This document shows, in pieces, positions 15,369 through 24,403 of a stretch of DNA of 48,720 nucleotides (its first letter is position 1; each line of letters starts with the position of its first letter). The DNA comes from JBCCFW01 sp039029535 (lineage in GTDB: Bacteria > Acidobacteriota > JBCCFW01). Location: assembly GCA_039029535.1 (NCBI GenBank), contig JBCCFW010000037.1, positions 1 through 48,720 on the forward strand, written 5' to 3'. The notes beneath the pieces were generated by a model. It had not been told where the DNA came from, ran no database searches, and was given only the letters and a program-made list of their open reading frames with translations. Made by a program: the position numbers and the translations under genes.

Positions 15369-18300
15369 TTAGGTCACGCCACCGGAGCCGTTGAGCTCGA
15401 CGGCACCGAAGGCGCCGCCCGCGGTGTTGCCGAAGGTGATGAAGTTGTTGTCGGTCGTGCCGTTGCCGGCCGTGCCGAGCTCGAGTCGGAGGACGTCGGC
15501 GGCGTCGTCCGTGCTCTCGTTGCGGAAGCGGACCATGCGGTTGGCGTCCTTGGAGTCGACCACGTCGAGGCGAGTGTCATCGGGATCGGTCGTCCCGAGG
15601 CCGAGGTCACCGTCATCCTGGAGCGTGAGCCGTGCCGTGCCGTCGGTGACGAGCTGGATCGGCATGTCGGTGGCGGTGGTGTCGGTCGACAGGTACATGG
15701 CGTTGACCAGGGCTCCCGCGTAGGTCGCGTCGGCCGAGCCGTTGAGCCCCACGATGCCCGACACGGCGGCGCCGTCCTGCGTGAGCAACATCCGCGGGTT
15801 GTCGTCCTCGCTGCCGGCGTTGTTGTCGTCGGCCTCGATCCTCACCGTGGCATCGCCGGAGTTGCCGGCGGTGACGTGCAGGTAGGACTCGGGGCTCGTC
15901 GTGCCGATGCCGACCAGGCCGGCTGAGTCGACGGTCAAGCGGGTGATGTCGTTCGTGGCCAGACGCATCTTGCCGTCGCTGGTCTCGTTGCTGATGACGA
16001 GGTCATCGTCGTCGCCGTTGAAGCTCAGGAAGGCCGTGTCGGCGGCGGCGTTCTTCCGGAAGGTGAGGCGTGCGTTCTCCTCACCGGTGCCGTCGGAGTC
16101 CCCGTCGATGCGGACGATTGCCGTGCCCGTGCGACTCACGTGGATGGCCTGCTGCGGGCTGGTCGTGCCGACGCCGAGGTCACCGTCGTCAGCGAGCGTG
16201 ACTCGAGCCGTGCCGTCGGTGACGAGCTGGATCGGCATGTCGGTGGCGGTGGTGTCGGTCGACAGGTACATGGCGTTGACCAGGGCTCCCGCGTAGGTCG
16301 CGTCGGCCGAGCCGTTGAGCCCCACCATGCCCGACACGGCGGCGCCGTCCTGCGTGAGCAGCATCCGCGGGTTGTCGTCCTCGCTGCCGATGTTGTTGTC
16401 GTCGGCCTCGATCCTCACCGTGGCATCGCCGGAGTTGCCGGCGCTGACGTGCAGGTAGGACTCGGGGCTCGTCGTGCCGATGCCGACCAGGCCGGCTGAG
16501 TCGACGGTCAGGCGGGCGAGGTTGTTCGTACCCAGACGCACCTTGCCGTCGCTGGTCGTGTTGCTGATGTCGAGGTGATCGTCGGTGCCGTTGAAGCTCA
16601 GCCAGGCCGTGTCGGCGGCGGCGTTCTTCCGAAAGACGAGGCGTGCGCTCTCCTCACCGGTACCATCGGAGTCCCCGTCAATGCGGATGTTCGCCGTGCC
16701 CGTTCGACTCACGTGGATGGCCTGCTCCGGGCTGGTCGTGCCGACGCCGAGGTCACCGTCCGTCGCGACCGTGACGCGCGCCGCACCGGCGGTCACGAGC
16801 TGGATCGGGTAGTCGATGAAACTATCGTGGCCCGCGAGGTAGAGCGCGTTGCCCACCATGTCGGTGTAGTCGGCGTCGAGGGCGCCCGCCATGCCGAGAG
16901 TGCCCTTGACGGTGCTACCGTCCTGGACGAGCTCGATGCGCGGGTTGTCGTTCTCATCACCAATGTTGTCCTCGTCGGCCTCGATGGTGAGCACGGCGTC
17001 GCCAGAGTTGCCGGCGGAGGCGTGGAGCAGCGTGGCGGGAGTGGTCGTTCCGATGCCGAAGTTGCCGGCCGTGTCGAAGCGAGCGACCTCGTCGCCGTTG
17101 GTCTGGATGCGCAGGGGCGCCGAGTTGGTCGTGCCGAGGAAGGCCGAAGGCTCGGAGCTCGTGTCGTTGCCGGCGCGGCCCCAGGCGTCCTCGCTGCCGT
17201 CGGCACCAGCAGGGCCATCGGCACCGGCAGGACCCTGCACACCATCGGCACCAGTGGGACCCATCGGGCCGGCAGGACCGGTCGCTCCGTCAACACCATC
17301 GGCACCCGCGGGACCCTGAGCGCCGTCAGCACCAGCGGGGCCCATCGGTCCGGCAGGACCAGTCGCTCCGTCAACACCATCCGCACCGGCGGGGCCAGCG
17401 GGACCGGCAGGACCCTGCGCACCATCGACACCAGCGGGACCCATCGGACCGGCAGGGCCGGTCGCTCCGTCAGCGCCATCCGCACCGGCAGGGCCAGCGG
17501 GACCGGCAGGACCCTGCGCACCATCGGCACCAGCGGGACCCATCGGGCCGGCAGGACCGGTCGCTCCGTCAGCACCATCGACACCGGTGGGACCCATCGG
17601 GCCGGCAGGACCGGTCGCGCCGTCGGCACCATTCGCACCGGCAGGGCCAGCCGGGCCGGCAGGACCCTGCGCGCCATCAGCACCATCAGCACCGGCGGGA
17701 CCCATCGGGCCGGCCGGGCCGGTCGCTCCGTCGGCACCATCCGCACCGGCGGGGCCAGCGGGACCGGCAGGACCCTGCGCGCCATCAGCACCAGCGGGAC
17801 CCATCGGGCCGGCAGGGCCGGTCGCTCCGTCGGCACCATCGGCACCGACAGGGCCAGTGGGACCGGCAGGGCCTTGCGCGCCATCGGCACCAGCGGGGCC
17901 CATTGGGCCGGCAGGACCGGTCGCTCCGTCGGCACCATCCGCACCAGCGGGACCCATCGGACCGGTCGCACCGTCAGCGCCATCTGCACCGTCAGGGCCA
18001 GCGGGACCGGCAGGACCCTGCGCACCATCGGCACCGGCAGGGCCGGCGGGACCAGCAGGACCCTGCACGCCGTCAGCGCCAGCGGGACCCTGCGCGCCCA
18101 TCGGGCCGGCCGGACCTTCCGGACCCTGCGGGCCGGCGGGGCCCTGGGGACCCGGCGGGCACTGGTCGGGGCAGTCGCTGCCGCCACCGCAGACGAGGTC
18201 GGTCACCGCGCCGCTGCCGCCGAGCGTGATCTCGAGGCTCGCGACCGCGTCGGCCTGGAGTGAGACGAGCTGCCATCCGTTGTCGTCACCGGCGGGGATG

Positions 18301-19280
18301 GCCGCGGAGACGATGAGGTCACCAGCGCCGTCGTACGCCCGGATCGCACCCGGCTCCTGGATGTCGAGGACGCCGACGGCGTCGACGTCGCGCACCGGGT
18401 CGAGGTCGATGACGATCGTGCCGCCGTCGCGGGCGTCGTCGGGCGTGCAGGCGCTGTCGTCTTCCTGCAGCACCAGGACCATGTCCCGGGCGATGTCGTT
18501 GTCGCTGCCGGCGCCGGGGGTGGCGAGGTCATCGTCTGCACAGGTCGTGGCGCCCGTGTCGAAGCCGACGACGTCCGAGGTGCCCGAGATGCTCAGGCCG
18601 GCGAGCTGGTTCGTGACGACCTCACCGGCGGCGATCCCCTCGAAGTCCTCCTCCACGCAGTCACCGCCGAAGGTGGCGAGACCGCCCTGGCGGGGGAGGC
18701 TCGGACCGAAGACGCCGTCGGCGCTGCGCAGCGTGCGGGCCGGCGCGATGAGGGCCGAACCGAAGACGAGCTCGTCGTCGCGGTCGGCGGAGAGGATGGT
18801 GACCGACGGCGAGCAGGTCGCCGGGCTCTCGTCGGCGAGCGACGCGACCTCCACCTCGGCCTGGACTTCCAGGAGGGCGTGGTCGGCCCAGGAGGCGGCG
18901 GATCCGCGGTAGCGGAGCTCGATGAGCGAGCCGCTGGTCGGCAGGCGGGTGACGACCTCCCAGTCGAGCGGGAGGGTGCCGTCGAGCCGGACGGAGTCGA
19001 CGTGGCTCACGCAGCCGGGTCCGAGGTCGACCAGCAGCCGCTCGGTCTCGGTGTTTCGACCGAGCGGGCAGGCTTCGGCGGAATCGCTGAGACGCAGCGC
19101 CGCCGTGACGGTGGTCGTGCTGTCGGCGCGGAGCAGGGCGGGCCGCAGCTCGAGGTCGGGCGTGATGCCGTTGCAGCGGGCCTGCACCACGGGAGATGCA
19201 AGCAGGGTCGCCAGGAAGGCGACGCAGGCGAGACGTCGAGAGACGGCTCGCCATCGTCGGGACGAATGGGTGACGGACAT
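15369..19280 (-). CDS. Secreted collagen-like repeat protein (prematurely terminated)
   Basis: 1303 residues. A signal peptide (ACVAFLATLLASPVVQA) is followed by a beta-rich region, then a globular domain at about 18180-18650 nt (EDFEGIAAGEVVTNQLAGL ... GSGAVTDLVCGG) that recurs in the lectin protein at 40543. Next is a collagen-like run of roughly 105 Gly-X-Y triplets (GPAGPAGADGATGPAGPMG type, about 17200-18160 nt). The C-terminal 550 residues carry beta-repeats such as NFGIGTTTPATLLHASAGNS and GDLGVGTTSPQQAIHVSRTG, known from tail-spike-like surface fibres. The expected last domain is cut off by a TAA codon. The ATG at 19280 is preceded by GGAGGAAG. Presumably a cell-surface or matrix fibre; the ligand is unknown. 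The collagen-like run is probably trimeric. Confidence 0.88.
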   Translation of the reverse strand: MSVTHSSRRWRAVSRRLACVAFLATLLASPVVQARCNGITPDLELRPALLRADSTTTVTAALRLSDSAEACPLGRNTETERLLVDLGPGCVSHVDSVRLDGTLPLDWEVVTRLPTSGSLIELRYRGSAASWADHALLEVQAEVEVASLADESPATCSPSVTILSADRDDELVFGSALIAPARTLRSADGVFGPSLPRQGGLATFGGDCVEEDFEGIAAGEVVTNQLAGLSISGTSDVVGFDTGATTCADDDLATPGAGSDNDIARDMVLVLQEDDSACTPDDARDGGTIVIDLDPVRDVDAVGVLDIQEPGAIRAYDGAGDLIVSAAIPAGDDNGWQLVSLQADAVASLEITLGGSGAVTDLVCGGGSDCPDQCPPGPQGPAGPQGPEGPAGPMGAQGPAGADGVQGPAGPAGPAGADGAQGPAGPAGPDGADGADGATGPMGPAGADGADGATGPAGPMGPAGADGAQGPAGPTGPVGADGADGATGPAGPMGPAGADGAQGPAGPAGPAGADGADGATGPAGPMGPAGADGADGAQGPAGPAGPAGANGADGATGPAGPMGPTGVDGADGATGPAGPMGPAGADGAQGPAGPAGPAGADGADGATGPAGPMGPAGVDGAQGPAGPAGPAGADGVDGATGPAGPMGPAGADGAQGPAGADGVDGATGPAGPMGPTGADGVQGPAGADGPAGADGSEDAWGRAGNDTSSEPSAFLGTTNSAPLRIQTNGDEVARFDTAGNFGIGTTTPATLLHASAGNSGDAVLTIEADEDNIGDENDNPRIELVQDGSTVKGTLGMAGALDADYTDMVGNALYLAGHDSFIDYPIQLVTAGAARVTVATDGDLGVGTTSPEQAIHVSRTGTANIRIDGDSDGTGEESARLVFRKNAAADTAWLSFNGTDDHLDISNTTSDGKVRLGTNNLARLTVDSAGLVGIGTTSPESYLHVSAGNSGDATVRIEADDNNIGSEDDNPRMLLTQDGAAVSGMVGLNGSADATYAGALVNAMYLSTDTTATDMPIQLVTDGTARVTLADDGDLGVGTTSPQQAIHVSRTGTAIVRIDGDSDGTGEENARLTFRKNAAADTAFLSFNGDDDDLVISNETSDGKMRLATNDITRLTVDSAGLVGIGTTSPESYLHVTAGNSGDATVRIEADDNNAGSEDDNPRMLLTQDGAAVSGIVGLNGSADATYAGALVNAMYLSTDTTATDMPIQLVTDGTARLTLQDDGDLGLGTTDPDDTRLDVVDSKDANRMVRFRNESTDDAADVLRLELGTAGNGTTDNNFITFGNTAGGAFGAVELNGSGGVT
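15642..16510 (-). repeat. Two near-identical direct repeats, period 573 bp, inside the collagen-like gene
   Basis: The block starting at 15642 and that at 16215 agree almost base for base over about 290 bases, including rare third-position choices; differences are single changes such as GGCGTTG versus GATGTTG. They encode the repeat LHVxAGNSGDATVRIEADDN...MPIQLVTDGTAR. The repeat unit of 191 residues is exact in register. The high identity at synonymous positions indicates recent duplication or gene conversion. Confidence 0.85.
17200..18160 (-). repeat. Collagen-like Gly-X-Y coding repeat tract
   Basis: About 960 bases made of 9-base multiples encoding Gly-X-Y, with 18- and 36-base sub-units such as GADGATGPAGPMGPA and GADGAQGPAGPAGPA recurring many times. 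Aspartate is frequent in the Y and X positions and no interruptions are seen before SEDAWGRAG. Such tracts expand and contract by slippage; the long open frame on the opposite strand here is a by-product of the repeat. Confidence 0.9.
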
Positions 19281-19592
19281 GGTGGGCTTCCTCCTGGCCA
19301 CGCCGCGGTCGCGTGCGTGGGTCGGTGACTCGTGATCTGGAGGGACCCGTGGCCCGAGGTCGGCCTGCCGTGGGCAGGCCGACCCGCTCAGGCGAGGGCG
19401 CTGCGGGTCCATGCCCGGAACGTGCAAGTCGGCGGCAGGCTCCCCGGTGGCCCACGAAAAAAAAGTGAGTGAGCTGGGGGAGGGTGGTTTCTGAGGCGGG
19501 CCGTGAGGTGATCCGGTGCCCCGCCACGCACGTAGGATCCCGGCGCGCGACGATCGACCGATCGACCCCGCAGCGTGACCGGAGGGAAGACC
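19281..19592. promoter_or_regulatory. Divergent intergenic region with a strong hairpin in the collagen-gene leader
   Basis: 312 bases separate two divergent start codons. A perfect 12-bp inverted repeat with a three-base loop lies at 19358-19384 (GGTCGGCCTGCC-GTG-GGCAGGCCGACC), 78 bases upstream of the collagen-like gene start, so it is probably in that gene's leader. An A8 run at about 19458 and a GATCGACC-GATCGACC direct repeat near 19554-19569 are the other visible features. I cannot assign a promoter with confidence. Confidence 0.55.
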
Positions 19593-21800
19593 ATGGCCAC
19601 CCGCATCCTCATCGTCGCCGTTCTCGACTCCTCGCCCGAGGCGTTTCGGGAGGCCTTCCCGAAGCTGCCCGATCCGGAGGTCTGCGGTCGCTGGACCTGG
19701 GGGGCCTACAGCCTCTGGGGTGTCAGTCCGAGCAGCCTCGATCCGAGCACCCTCGAGACACCGGTCCTCTTGATCACGACCTCGGACGACGAGGAGTGGA
19801 CCCTGCTCCTGCGTGGGGCGGGGCAGCAGGAGTTCGGAGTCGTCTGTCACCACGCGTACCTCGAGCCGGGGATCGAGGAGGACGACGAAGAGGAGGACTA
19901 CGAAGACGAAGAGGAGGAAGGAGACGACGGCGACGAAGACGACAGCCTGCGGGCCTGGCTGACGTCCGGGTACGAGTACCGCGGCCGAGACGTCTGGCCG
20001 TCGACCGCCGTGCGTCCGCTGGCTGAGCTCTCTTGGACCGAGGGACTGCCGCGCTTCTTCAGGCTTCAGGCACGAGAGACTGCCGATGCGCTCGGGAAGG
20101 CGGGCCTCCCCTTCGACCGCGAGCGACTGACCCACGCCTTCCTCGGCGAGGGGCTCCCTGAGCGTGACTGGGACCGACCCACGGGCAACCTCTGTGCCTT
20201 TCTCGACGAGCTGGGGCTGACGCTGTTCGGGTACGAGAGAGGAGGCGACGAGCCGGAGGACGACGAAGTCGGTGACGCGGCCCAGGAGGAGGAGGCCAAC
20301 GACGAGGCAGGGGCCGACGAAGAGACGACTGACGATGCGGTCGAAGAGGAACGGAGTGACGAGACGGAGCCCGACCCCGACCGCGGCAATCCGGTGAAGA
20401 GCGCCGAGGCGATCCTCGAGGCCTCCTCGACCCTGGCCAGTCACGCCGTGGAGTCGGGGCCCGTCGCTCTTCCTCTCGAGCACTTCATCCTTGCGTACTT
20501 GCTCCTTCAGGTCTGCGATGACGATGCGGTCCCGGCTCTGGAGCTCCTGCTGCCGGACGGTGAGGCCGACGCGGTCGACTGGCCGCGTCATCCGAGAGTG
20601 GATGACGACGAGGACGAGTCGGACTACCGGGGAGCGGTGATCCGCGAGGACGGCCGGACGCTCGTCTGTCTCGGGCCGAACGCGCCCTATCGCTTCGAGA
20701 GATGGTGTCGGGTCCTCGGACCAGCGATGAAGGGGCTACCGGAGGGGACCACGCTGCGCCTGCACGCGGCGCGGACGCATCTCATGGAGGGGGCCGACAA
20801 TCGGCGTCACCCGAAGCTCATCGCCGGAACGCTGAGGGGAGGGGAGTGGCTCATCGATCGGACGTGGTTGGCGCTCACGGCCGACGTTCTCCGGGACGGT
20901 CTCGACGTCACGCGATGCATGGAAGACGAGCTCCCGTTCCAGGCCCGGGATGAAGACGAGGCCTTGGCGGTTCTGTGGGCCGTGGAGCGGGGCCCCTCAG
21001 CCTCGATCCTCGAGATTCCGAGGCTGGCCGACGACTTGCGGCTCGCGGTCGATGGCAGTCACGAGCTTCTCCCCGTGGCTCGTCATCTCCTTGAAGTGCG
21101 TCACGGCGACGTCTTTTCCCATCTCGTCAGTCAGTTCGACGAGCTCTGTCGTCGCAACTACCCTCCCATGCCCCGCCGGTCTCAGGAGCCGGTCCATGCG
21201 GAGGGCGAAGAGCGTCTGGTCTTTCGCGGTGAGCTCACGACCTACCGTCATCCCACCGAGGACTTCCTCGCCGAGCAGGATGCCCCCGTGCTCCCGTCGC
21301 CCCGAGACGAGCGCGAGCGGGAGTTCTTGAAGGTCGTCTTCGACTTCGAGCCCGAGCCGGTGTCCGAGGAGGAGCTCGACCCGGGCAACCACGAGCGGGT
21401 GGCGGGCCTGATGAAGGAGCTCGGTTTCGAACCGCTGGGCCCCCTGGTCACCGACCTGACCGAGGGCGGTCTCATTCGGCTGTTCACGTCAGCCGCATGC
21501 CCTCACGTCGTCGGCATTCACTACCAGGGAAAGTACGTGGTCGGTCTCGCCGTGGAGTTCTGCACGAGCTTCGAAGGAGGAGTGATGCTGAGCACGAGCC
21601 GTCGTGCACTCCCCGAGCGGGCTCATCGAGGCACGTTTCGGCGGCACGTGGAAGGTGGGACGCCGCGGCAGGTTTGGGAGGAGCATCTCGTCGGCCTGGA
21701 GCTGCACGCCCGACGCGGGAGGAAGGTGGTCGAGCTCGAGCCCAGCCTCGAGGGGATGGCCAGGGTGATGGACGCCGCGATGATGCGTCAGAACTGCTGA
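19593..21800 (+). CDS. Large acidic protein of unknown function
   Basis: 735 residues, no signal peptide or membrane helix, so probably cytoplasmic. The ATG at 19593 follows GGAGGGAAG by three bases; the upstream in-frame start at 19575 lacks such a site. Two acidic low-complexity linkers interrupt it (EEDDEEEDYEDEEEEGDDG at about 95-115 and EEEANDEAGADEETTDDAV near 232-250), separating an N-terminal part (RILIVAVLDSSPEAFREAFP) from a long C-terminal part with helical and strand segments (VLGPAMKGLPEGTTLRLHAA; FCTSFEGGVMLSTSRR). I do not recognise any family. The acidic linkers suggest a multi-domain protein that interacts with basic partners. It stands alone between divergent and convergent neighbours. 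Confidence 0.7.
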   Translation: MATRILIVAVLDSSPEAFREAFPKLPDPEVCGRWTWGAYSLWGVSPSSLDPSTLETPVLLITTSDDEEWTLLLRGAGQQEFGVVCHHAYLEPGIEEDDEEEDYEDEEEEGDDGDEDDSLRAWLTSGYEYRGRDVWPSTAVRPLAELSWTEGLPRFFRLQARETADALGKAGLPFDRERLTHAFLGEGLPERDWDRPTGNLCAFLDELGLTLFGYERGGDEPEDDEVGDAAQEEEANDEAGADEETTDDAVEEERSDETEPDPDRGNPVKSAEAILEASSTLASHAVESGPVALPLEHFILAYLLLQVCDDDAVPALELLLPDGEADAVDWPRHPRVDDDEDESDYRGAVIREDGRTLVCLGPNAPYRFERWCRVLGPAMKGLPEGTTLRLHAARTHLMEGADNRRHPKLIAGTLRGGEWLIDRTWLALTADVLRDGLDVTRCMEDELPFQARDEDEALAVLWAVERGPSASILEIPRLADDLRLAVDGSHELLPVARHLLEVRHGDVFSHLVSQFDELCRRNYPPMPRRSQEPVHAEGEERLVFRGELTTYRHPTEDFLAEQDAPVLPSPRDEREREFLKVVFDFEPEPVSEEELDPGNHERVAGLMKELGFEPLGPLVTDLTEGGLIRLFTSAACPHVVGIHYQGKYVVGLAVEFCTSFEGGVMLSTSRRALPERAHRGTFRRHVEGGTPRQVWEEHLVGLELHARRGRKVVELEPSLEGMARVMDAAMMRQNC

Positions 21801-21822
21801 TCCGTCGCGGTCGTGAGGGGGC

Positions 21823-22929
21823 TCAGCGACCGTCGGTGACGAAGCCCTCGTAGAGGCGCATGTAGTCGAGCATGCCCGCACCGAGCGAGGCTTCCTGGAG
21901 CTGCTCCGGCGTGTACGGAGGACGCGTGGGCTCCCAGCCGTCGGTGGCGGCCTCACGCGGCCAGCTCGGGTTGCCGATCGCGGCACGGGCGATCCCGACG
22001 AGGTCGGCACCCTGCGCGACGAGCGTGTCGGCCTGCTCGGGGGTCCAGACACCACCCGTCGCGATCAAGGGGACGTCCGGGCCCAGGGCTTCGCGGTACC
22101 AGGTCGTGAGCTGCTTGTCGGAGTCGGGGTGCTTGCTGGGAGCCCGGAAGCTGTCCCAGTGCGACGCGTGGATGAAGTCGGCGCCGGCCTCCGCCACCCA
22201 GCGGACGACGGTGAGCGAGTCGTCGAAGTCGACGCCCTGCTCCTCGATCTCGGGCGAGAGCCGCACGCCCACGAGGAAGTCGTCGGGAGTGACCTCGCGG
22301 ATGGCGGTGAGGATGCGCATCAGGAAGCGGGCCCGGTTCTCGAGCGGGCCACCCCAGTCGTCATTGCGAGTGTTGGTGACGGTGCCGAGGAACTGCGTGA
22401 CGAGATAGCCGTGAGCTCCGTGGATCTCGACGCCGTCGAAGCCGGCTTCTGCGCAGCGTCGCGAGGCGTCGGCGAAGGCCTGGATGGTGCGCTCGATGTC
22501 GTCGGTGGTCGCGGCTCGGGGCTTCTCGAAGCGAGGGACGTCGAGCTCGAAGCTGCTCGCGCTCCACGGTTGCTGGCCGGTCAGGCTCGACGGTGCGCGC
22601 ACGCCACCGTGGAAGACCTGCACCAACGACAGCGCGCCATCGTCCCTCAGCGCGTCGGCGAGTCGGGTGAGCGCCGGGACGAGGGCGTCGTCGAAGACGC
22701 CCATCTCACCTTCCCAGCCCTGACCGTCGGGGGAGACATGGGACGCGCAGGTCGTGACGATGCCGAAGCCGCCCCGAGCCCGCGCGGCGAGCCACTCGTG
22801 CTCGTCCTCGCTGAGCGAGCCGTCCGCGTGGCTCTGCTTGTTGGTCATTGCGGCCAGCACCATCCGGTTGCTGACCTGACGGCCGGTGCGGGGGAAGGTG
22901 AAGGAGCTCAGGACTCGGGGCGTGGGCAT
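21823..22929 (-). CDS. NADH:flavin oxidoreductase, Old Yellow Enzyme family
   Basis: 368 residues, FMN-dependent TIM-barrel reductase of activated alkenes or related substrates using NAD(P)H. Visible motifs: N-terminal SNRMVLAAMTN (FMN contact), GGFGIVTT, the substrate-binding pair in GFDGVEIHGAHGYLVTQFL, NTRNDDWGGPLENRARFL (the family RxDxYGGSxxNR block) and the phosphate-binding end LIATGGVWTPEQADTLV and ADLVGIARAAIGNP. Length is usual for a single-domain member; there is no FeS/dehydrogenase extension. The ATG at 22929 was chosen as it starts the conserved part; there is no clear Shine-Dalgarno sequence. The physiological substrate cannot be told from sequence. Confidence 0.92.
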   Translation of the reverse strand: MPTPRVLSSFTFPRTGRQVSNRMVLAAMTNKQSHADGSLSEDEHEWLAARARGGFGIVTTCASHVSPDGQGWEGEMGVFDDALVPALTRLADALRDDGALSLVQVFHGGVRAPSSLTGQQPWSASSFELDVPRFEKPRAATTDDIERTIQAFADASRRCAEAGFDGVEIHGAHGYLVTQFLGTVTNTRNDDWGGPLENRARFLMRILTAIREVTPDDFLVGVRLSPEIEEQGVDFDDSLTVVRWVAEAGADFIHASHWDSFRAPSKHPDSDKQLTTWYREALGPDVPLIATGGVWTPEQADTLVAQGADLVGIARAAIGNPSWPREAATDGWEPTRPPYTPEQLQEASLGAGMLDYMRLYEGFVTDGR

Positions 22930-23024
22930 GTAGGACTGTAACCGACACGTCATCGAGACCTGCGGTGAACGACCACGAGGCCGCCGGGGAGTTCTTCTCC
23001 AGGAGCCCGCGTTGCGGGCCTGCA

Positions 23025-23113
23025 CGGTGCGCGCGCCTGAGAAACTGTGCCCTCAGGCAAGGAGAGAAACGGTGCGCGCGCCTGAGAAACTGTGCCCTCA
23101 GGCAAGGAGAGAA
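23025..23113. repeat. Two 45-bp tandem repeats, each with a hairpin
   Basis: A 45-base unit beginning CGGTGCGCGCGCC occurs twice in tandem with no differences until the last bases. Each unit contains GCCTGAG-N10-CTCAGGC, a 7-bp stem. Just upstream is another small hairpin, GCCCGC-GTT-GCGGGC (23005-23019). The run lies between the Old Yellow Enzyme gene and a VOC pseudogene; it could be a transcription-stopping or repeat-family element. No third copy was found in the window. Confidence 0.8.
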
Positions 23114-23285
23114 GAGGAGGTCCATCTTTAGTCCATCGATCGACGACGAACGACGCCGCAAACCTCCCTGTGCCCGAGGGGTTGCGGCGGCGTGGGGGCT
23201 GCTCCTCACCGATGGCAACGTATCGCCGTCGTCGCGGCGTCTCGCTCTTTCCCTGTGGCGCTCGCAACGCGAACCCGCCGACCCG

Positions 23286-23580
23286 TGACGTGGGCTCCTA
23301 CTCCCGCCCCTCGGGTTCGAGGTCTGGCATCGCGGGAAGGTCTTCAGCGGTTTCGAGCCCACGGCCAGTTCCGCGGCAGGCCTGGCTCAGCTTCATGATC
23401 GATGAGGAGCATTGCCCGAACGCCAAGCGCATCGCTTCTGAGCTGAGGGCCGCGAACGTGTCGACGACCTCGCCCAGCTCATCCGGGCAGCTGGCGGGAA
23501 GAACCTGAGCGGGCCCACGACCATGCCCGAGTACGCGTCGACGTACGAGGCACTATCCCTCGCTCCGAAGATCCGCCACC
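23286..23580 (+). pseudogene. Decayed VOC (glyoxalase-like) gene, paralogue of 28650-29039
   Basis: The DNA aligns over most of its length to the intact VOC gene at 28650: TTCGAGGTCTGGCATCGCGG, then CATGATCGATGAGGAGC, ATTGCCCGAACGCCAAGCGC, and CATGCCCGAGTACGCGTCG match the corresponding codons for FEVGHRGK, TIDESHRPNATRI and MPEYTSTY. Frameshifting deletions (for example at the second strand, CTCCTACTCCCGCCCCTC) and substitutions break the reading frame, and the start and the last third are gone. It is a dead copy in the same orientation as the intact gene 5.3 kb away. Confidence 0.82.
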
Positions 23581-23639
23581 ACATCTTCGATGCACAGCCT
23601 CGGGAGTCACGGTCTTGCCGAGGCGAGGGCTGCGGAGGC

Positions 23640-24389
23640 TCAGGGGATGACGAGGTTGTCAGGCTTCAGGCGGAACTTGCCGTGCTCCACGGTGTTGAGG
23701 TCAAGCCAGCTCACCCTTGCTCCTGCGGGGATTGGCTCTTCTCCATCCTCGAGCTGGAAACGGAGCACGACCTCAGTCTCTACTCCGTGAGTGAAGGCGT
23801 CGGTCAGCTTGCGATGCGCAGTGGCGTTGTTCTTGGGGCCCTGCATGGTTCCCTTGCTGAGAATCTGAGCTCCGTGGAGCATCAAGCGCGTCTGGTCGCC
23901 GTTGATTTCGTAAATCTCAACTGTGAGGTCTTCCGCGAGCGCCGTCAGTGTGCAGATGACACGAGCCCCGCCCTGCGTTCGCTTGATGCTCCAGAGCTTC
24001 ACACGAAGGTTGCTGCTTGATTCAACGGCTAGAGGTTTGTCGGTCACGTCCATCGGGGGGGGTGACATGGGTGCCACAGAAGTACCCGACTTCGGTGTCG
24101 TTGATGTAGACGAGTGCCCTTGTTCTGGAGGCGTCTGGCAGCATACTTCGTATTTCTCAAGCAGGTCTGCGTGCTCCTTGGTCTTGTCGTCAAGGGCCTT
24201 TCTTGCGACTTGGAGCCCGACTTGGTCCACGTAGCCGGCGGCGAACCAACCAGCGACAGCAGCGCCTGCAACCAGCCCTCCAACCGTAGTGATGGCTTTC
24301 CAGAGCTCGCCAGGCTTTAATGACGCAAGCAGTTTGATGACGGACTGGTTCGGTGGGCTCTCGGAGTCTGACTTTGATGGTGAGGTCAT
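23640..24389 (-). CDS. Single-pass membrane protein of unknown function
   Basis: 249 residues. A charged cytosolic N-terminus (MTSPSKSDSESPPNQSVIKL) is followed by one membrane helix at about 36-53 (TVGGLVAGAAVAGWFAAGYV), a short coiled coil (ARKALDDKTKEHADLLEKYE) with a CC pair, a Ser/Thr/Pro-rich linker (TPPEQGHSSTSTTPKSGTS) and a C-terminal beta-rich domain (NLRVKLWSIKRTQGGARVI; TEVVLRFQLEDGEEPIPAG). No family recognised. ATG at 24389 has AGGAGCT upstream. Codon use is less GC-biased than in most of the window, as for the next genes upstream, so it may have arrived with them. It is the last of four same-strand genes, but 261 bases with hairpins separate it from the MORN gene. Confidence 0.72.
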   Translation of the reverse strand: MTSPSKSDSESPPNQSVIKLLASLKPGELWKAITTVGGLVAGAAVAGWFAAGYVDQVGLQVARKALDDKTKEHADLLEKYEVCCQTPPEQGHSSTSTTPKSGTSVAPMSPPPMDVTDKPLAVESSSNLRVKLWSIKRTQGGARVICTLTALAEDLTVEIYEINGDQTRLMLHGAQILSKGTMQGPKNNATAHRKLTDAFTHGVETEVVLRFQLEDGEEPIPAGARVSWLDLNTVEHGKFRLKPDNLVIP

Positions 24390-24403
24390 TGGGTAGCTCC
24401 TGG

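Noticed and set aside
16575..18263. 562-residue plus-strand frame rich in Gly, Thr, Arg
   Set aside because: It is the complement of the collagen-like Gly-X-Y tract and has no start signal or independent motif.
23021..23113. CRISPR array
   Set aside because: Only two units, directly tandem without spacers, and no cas gene in the window.
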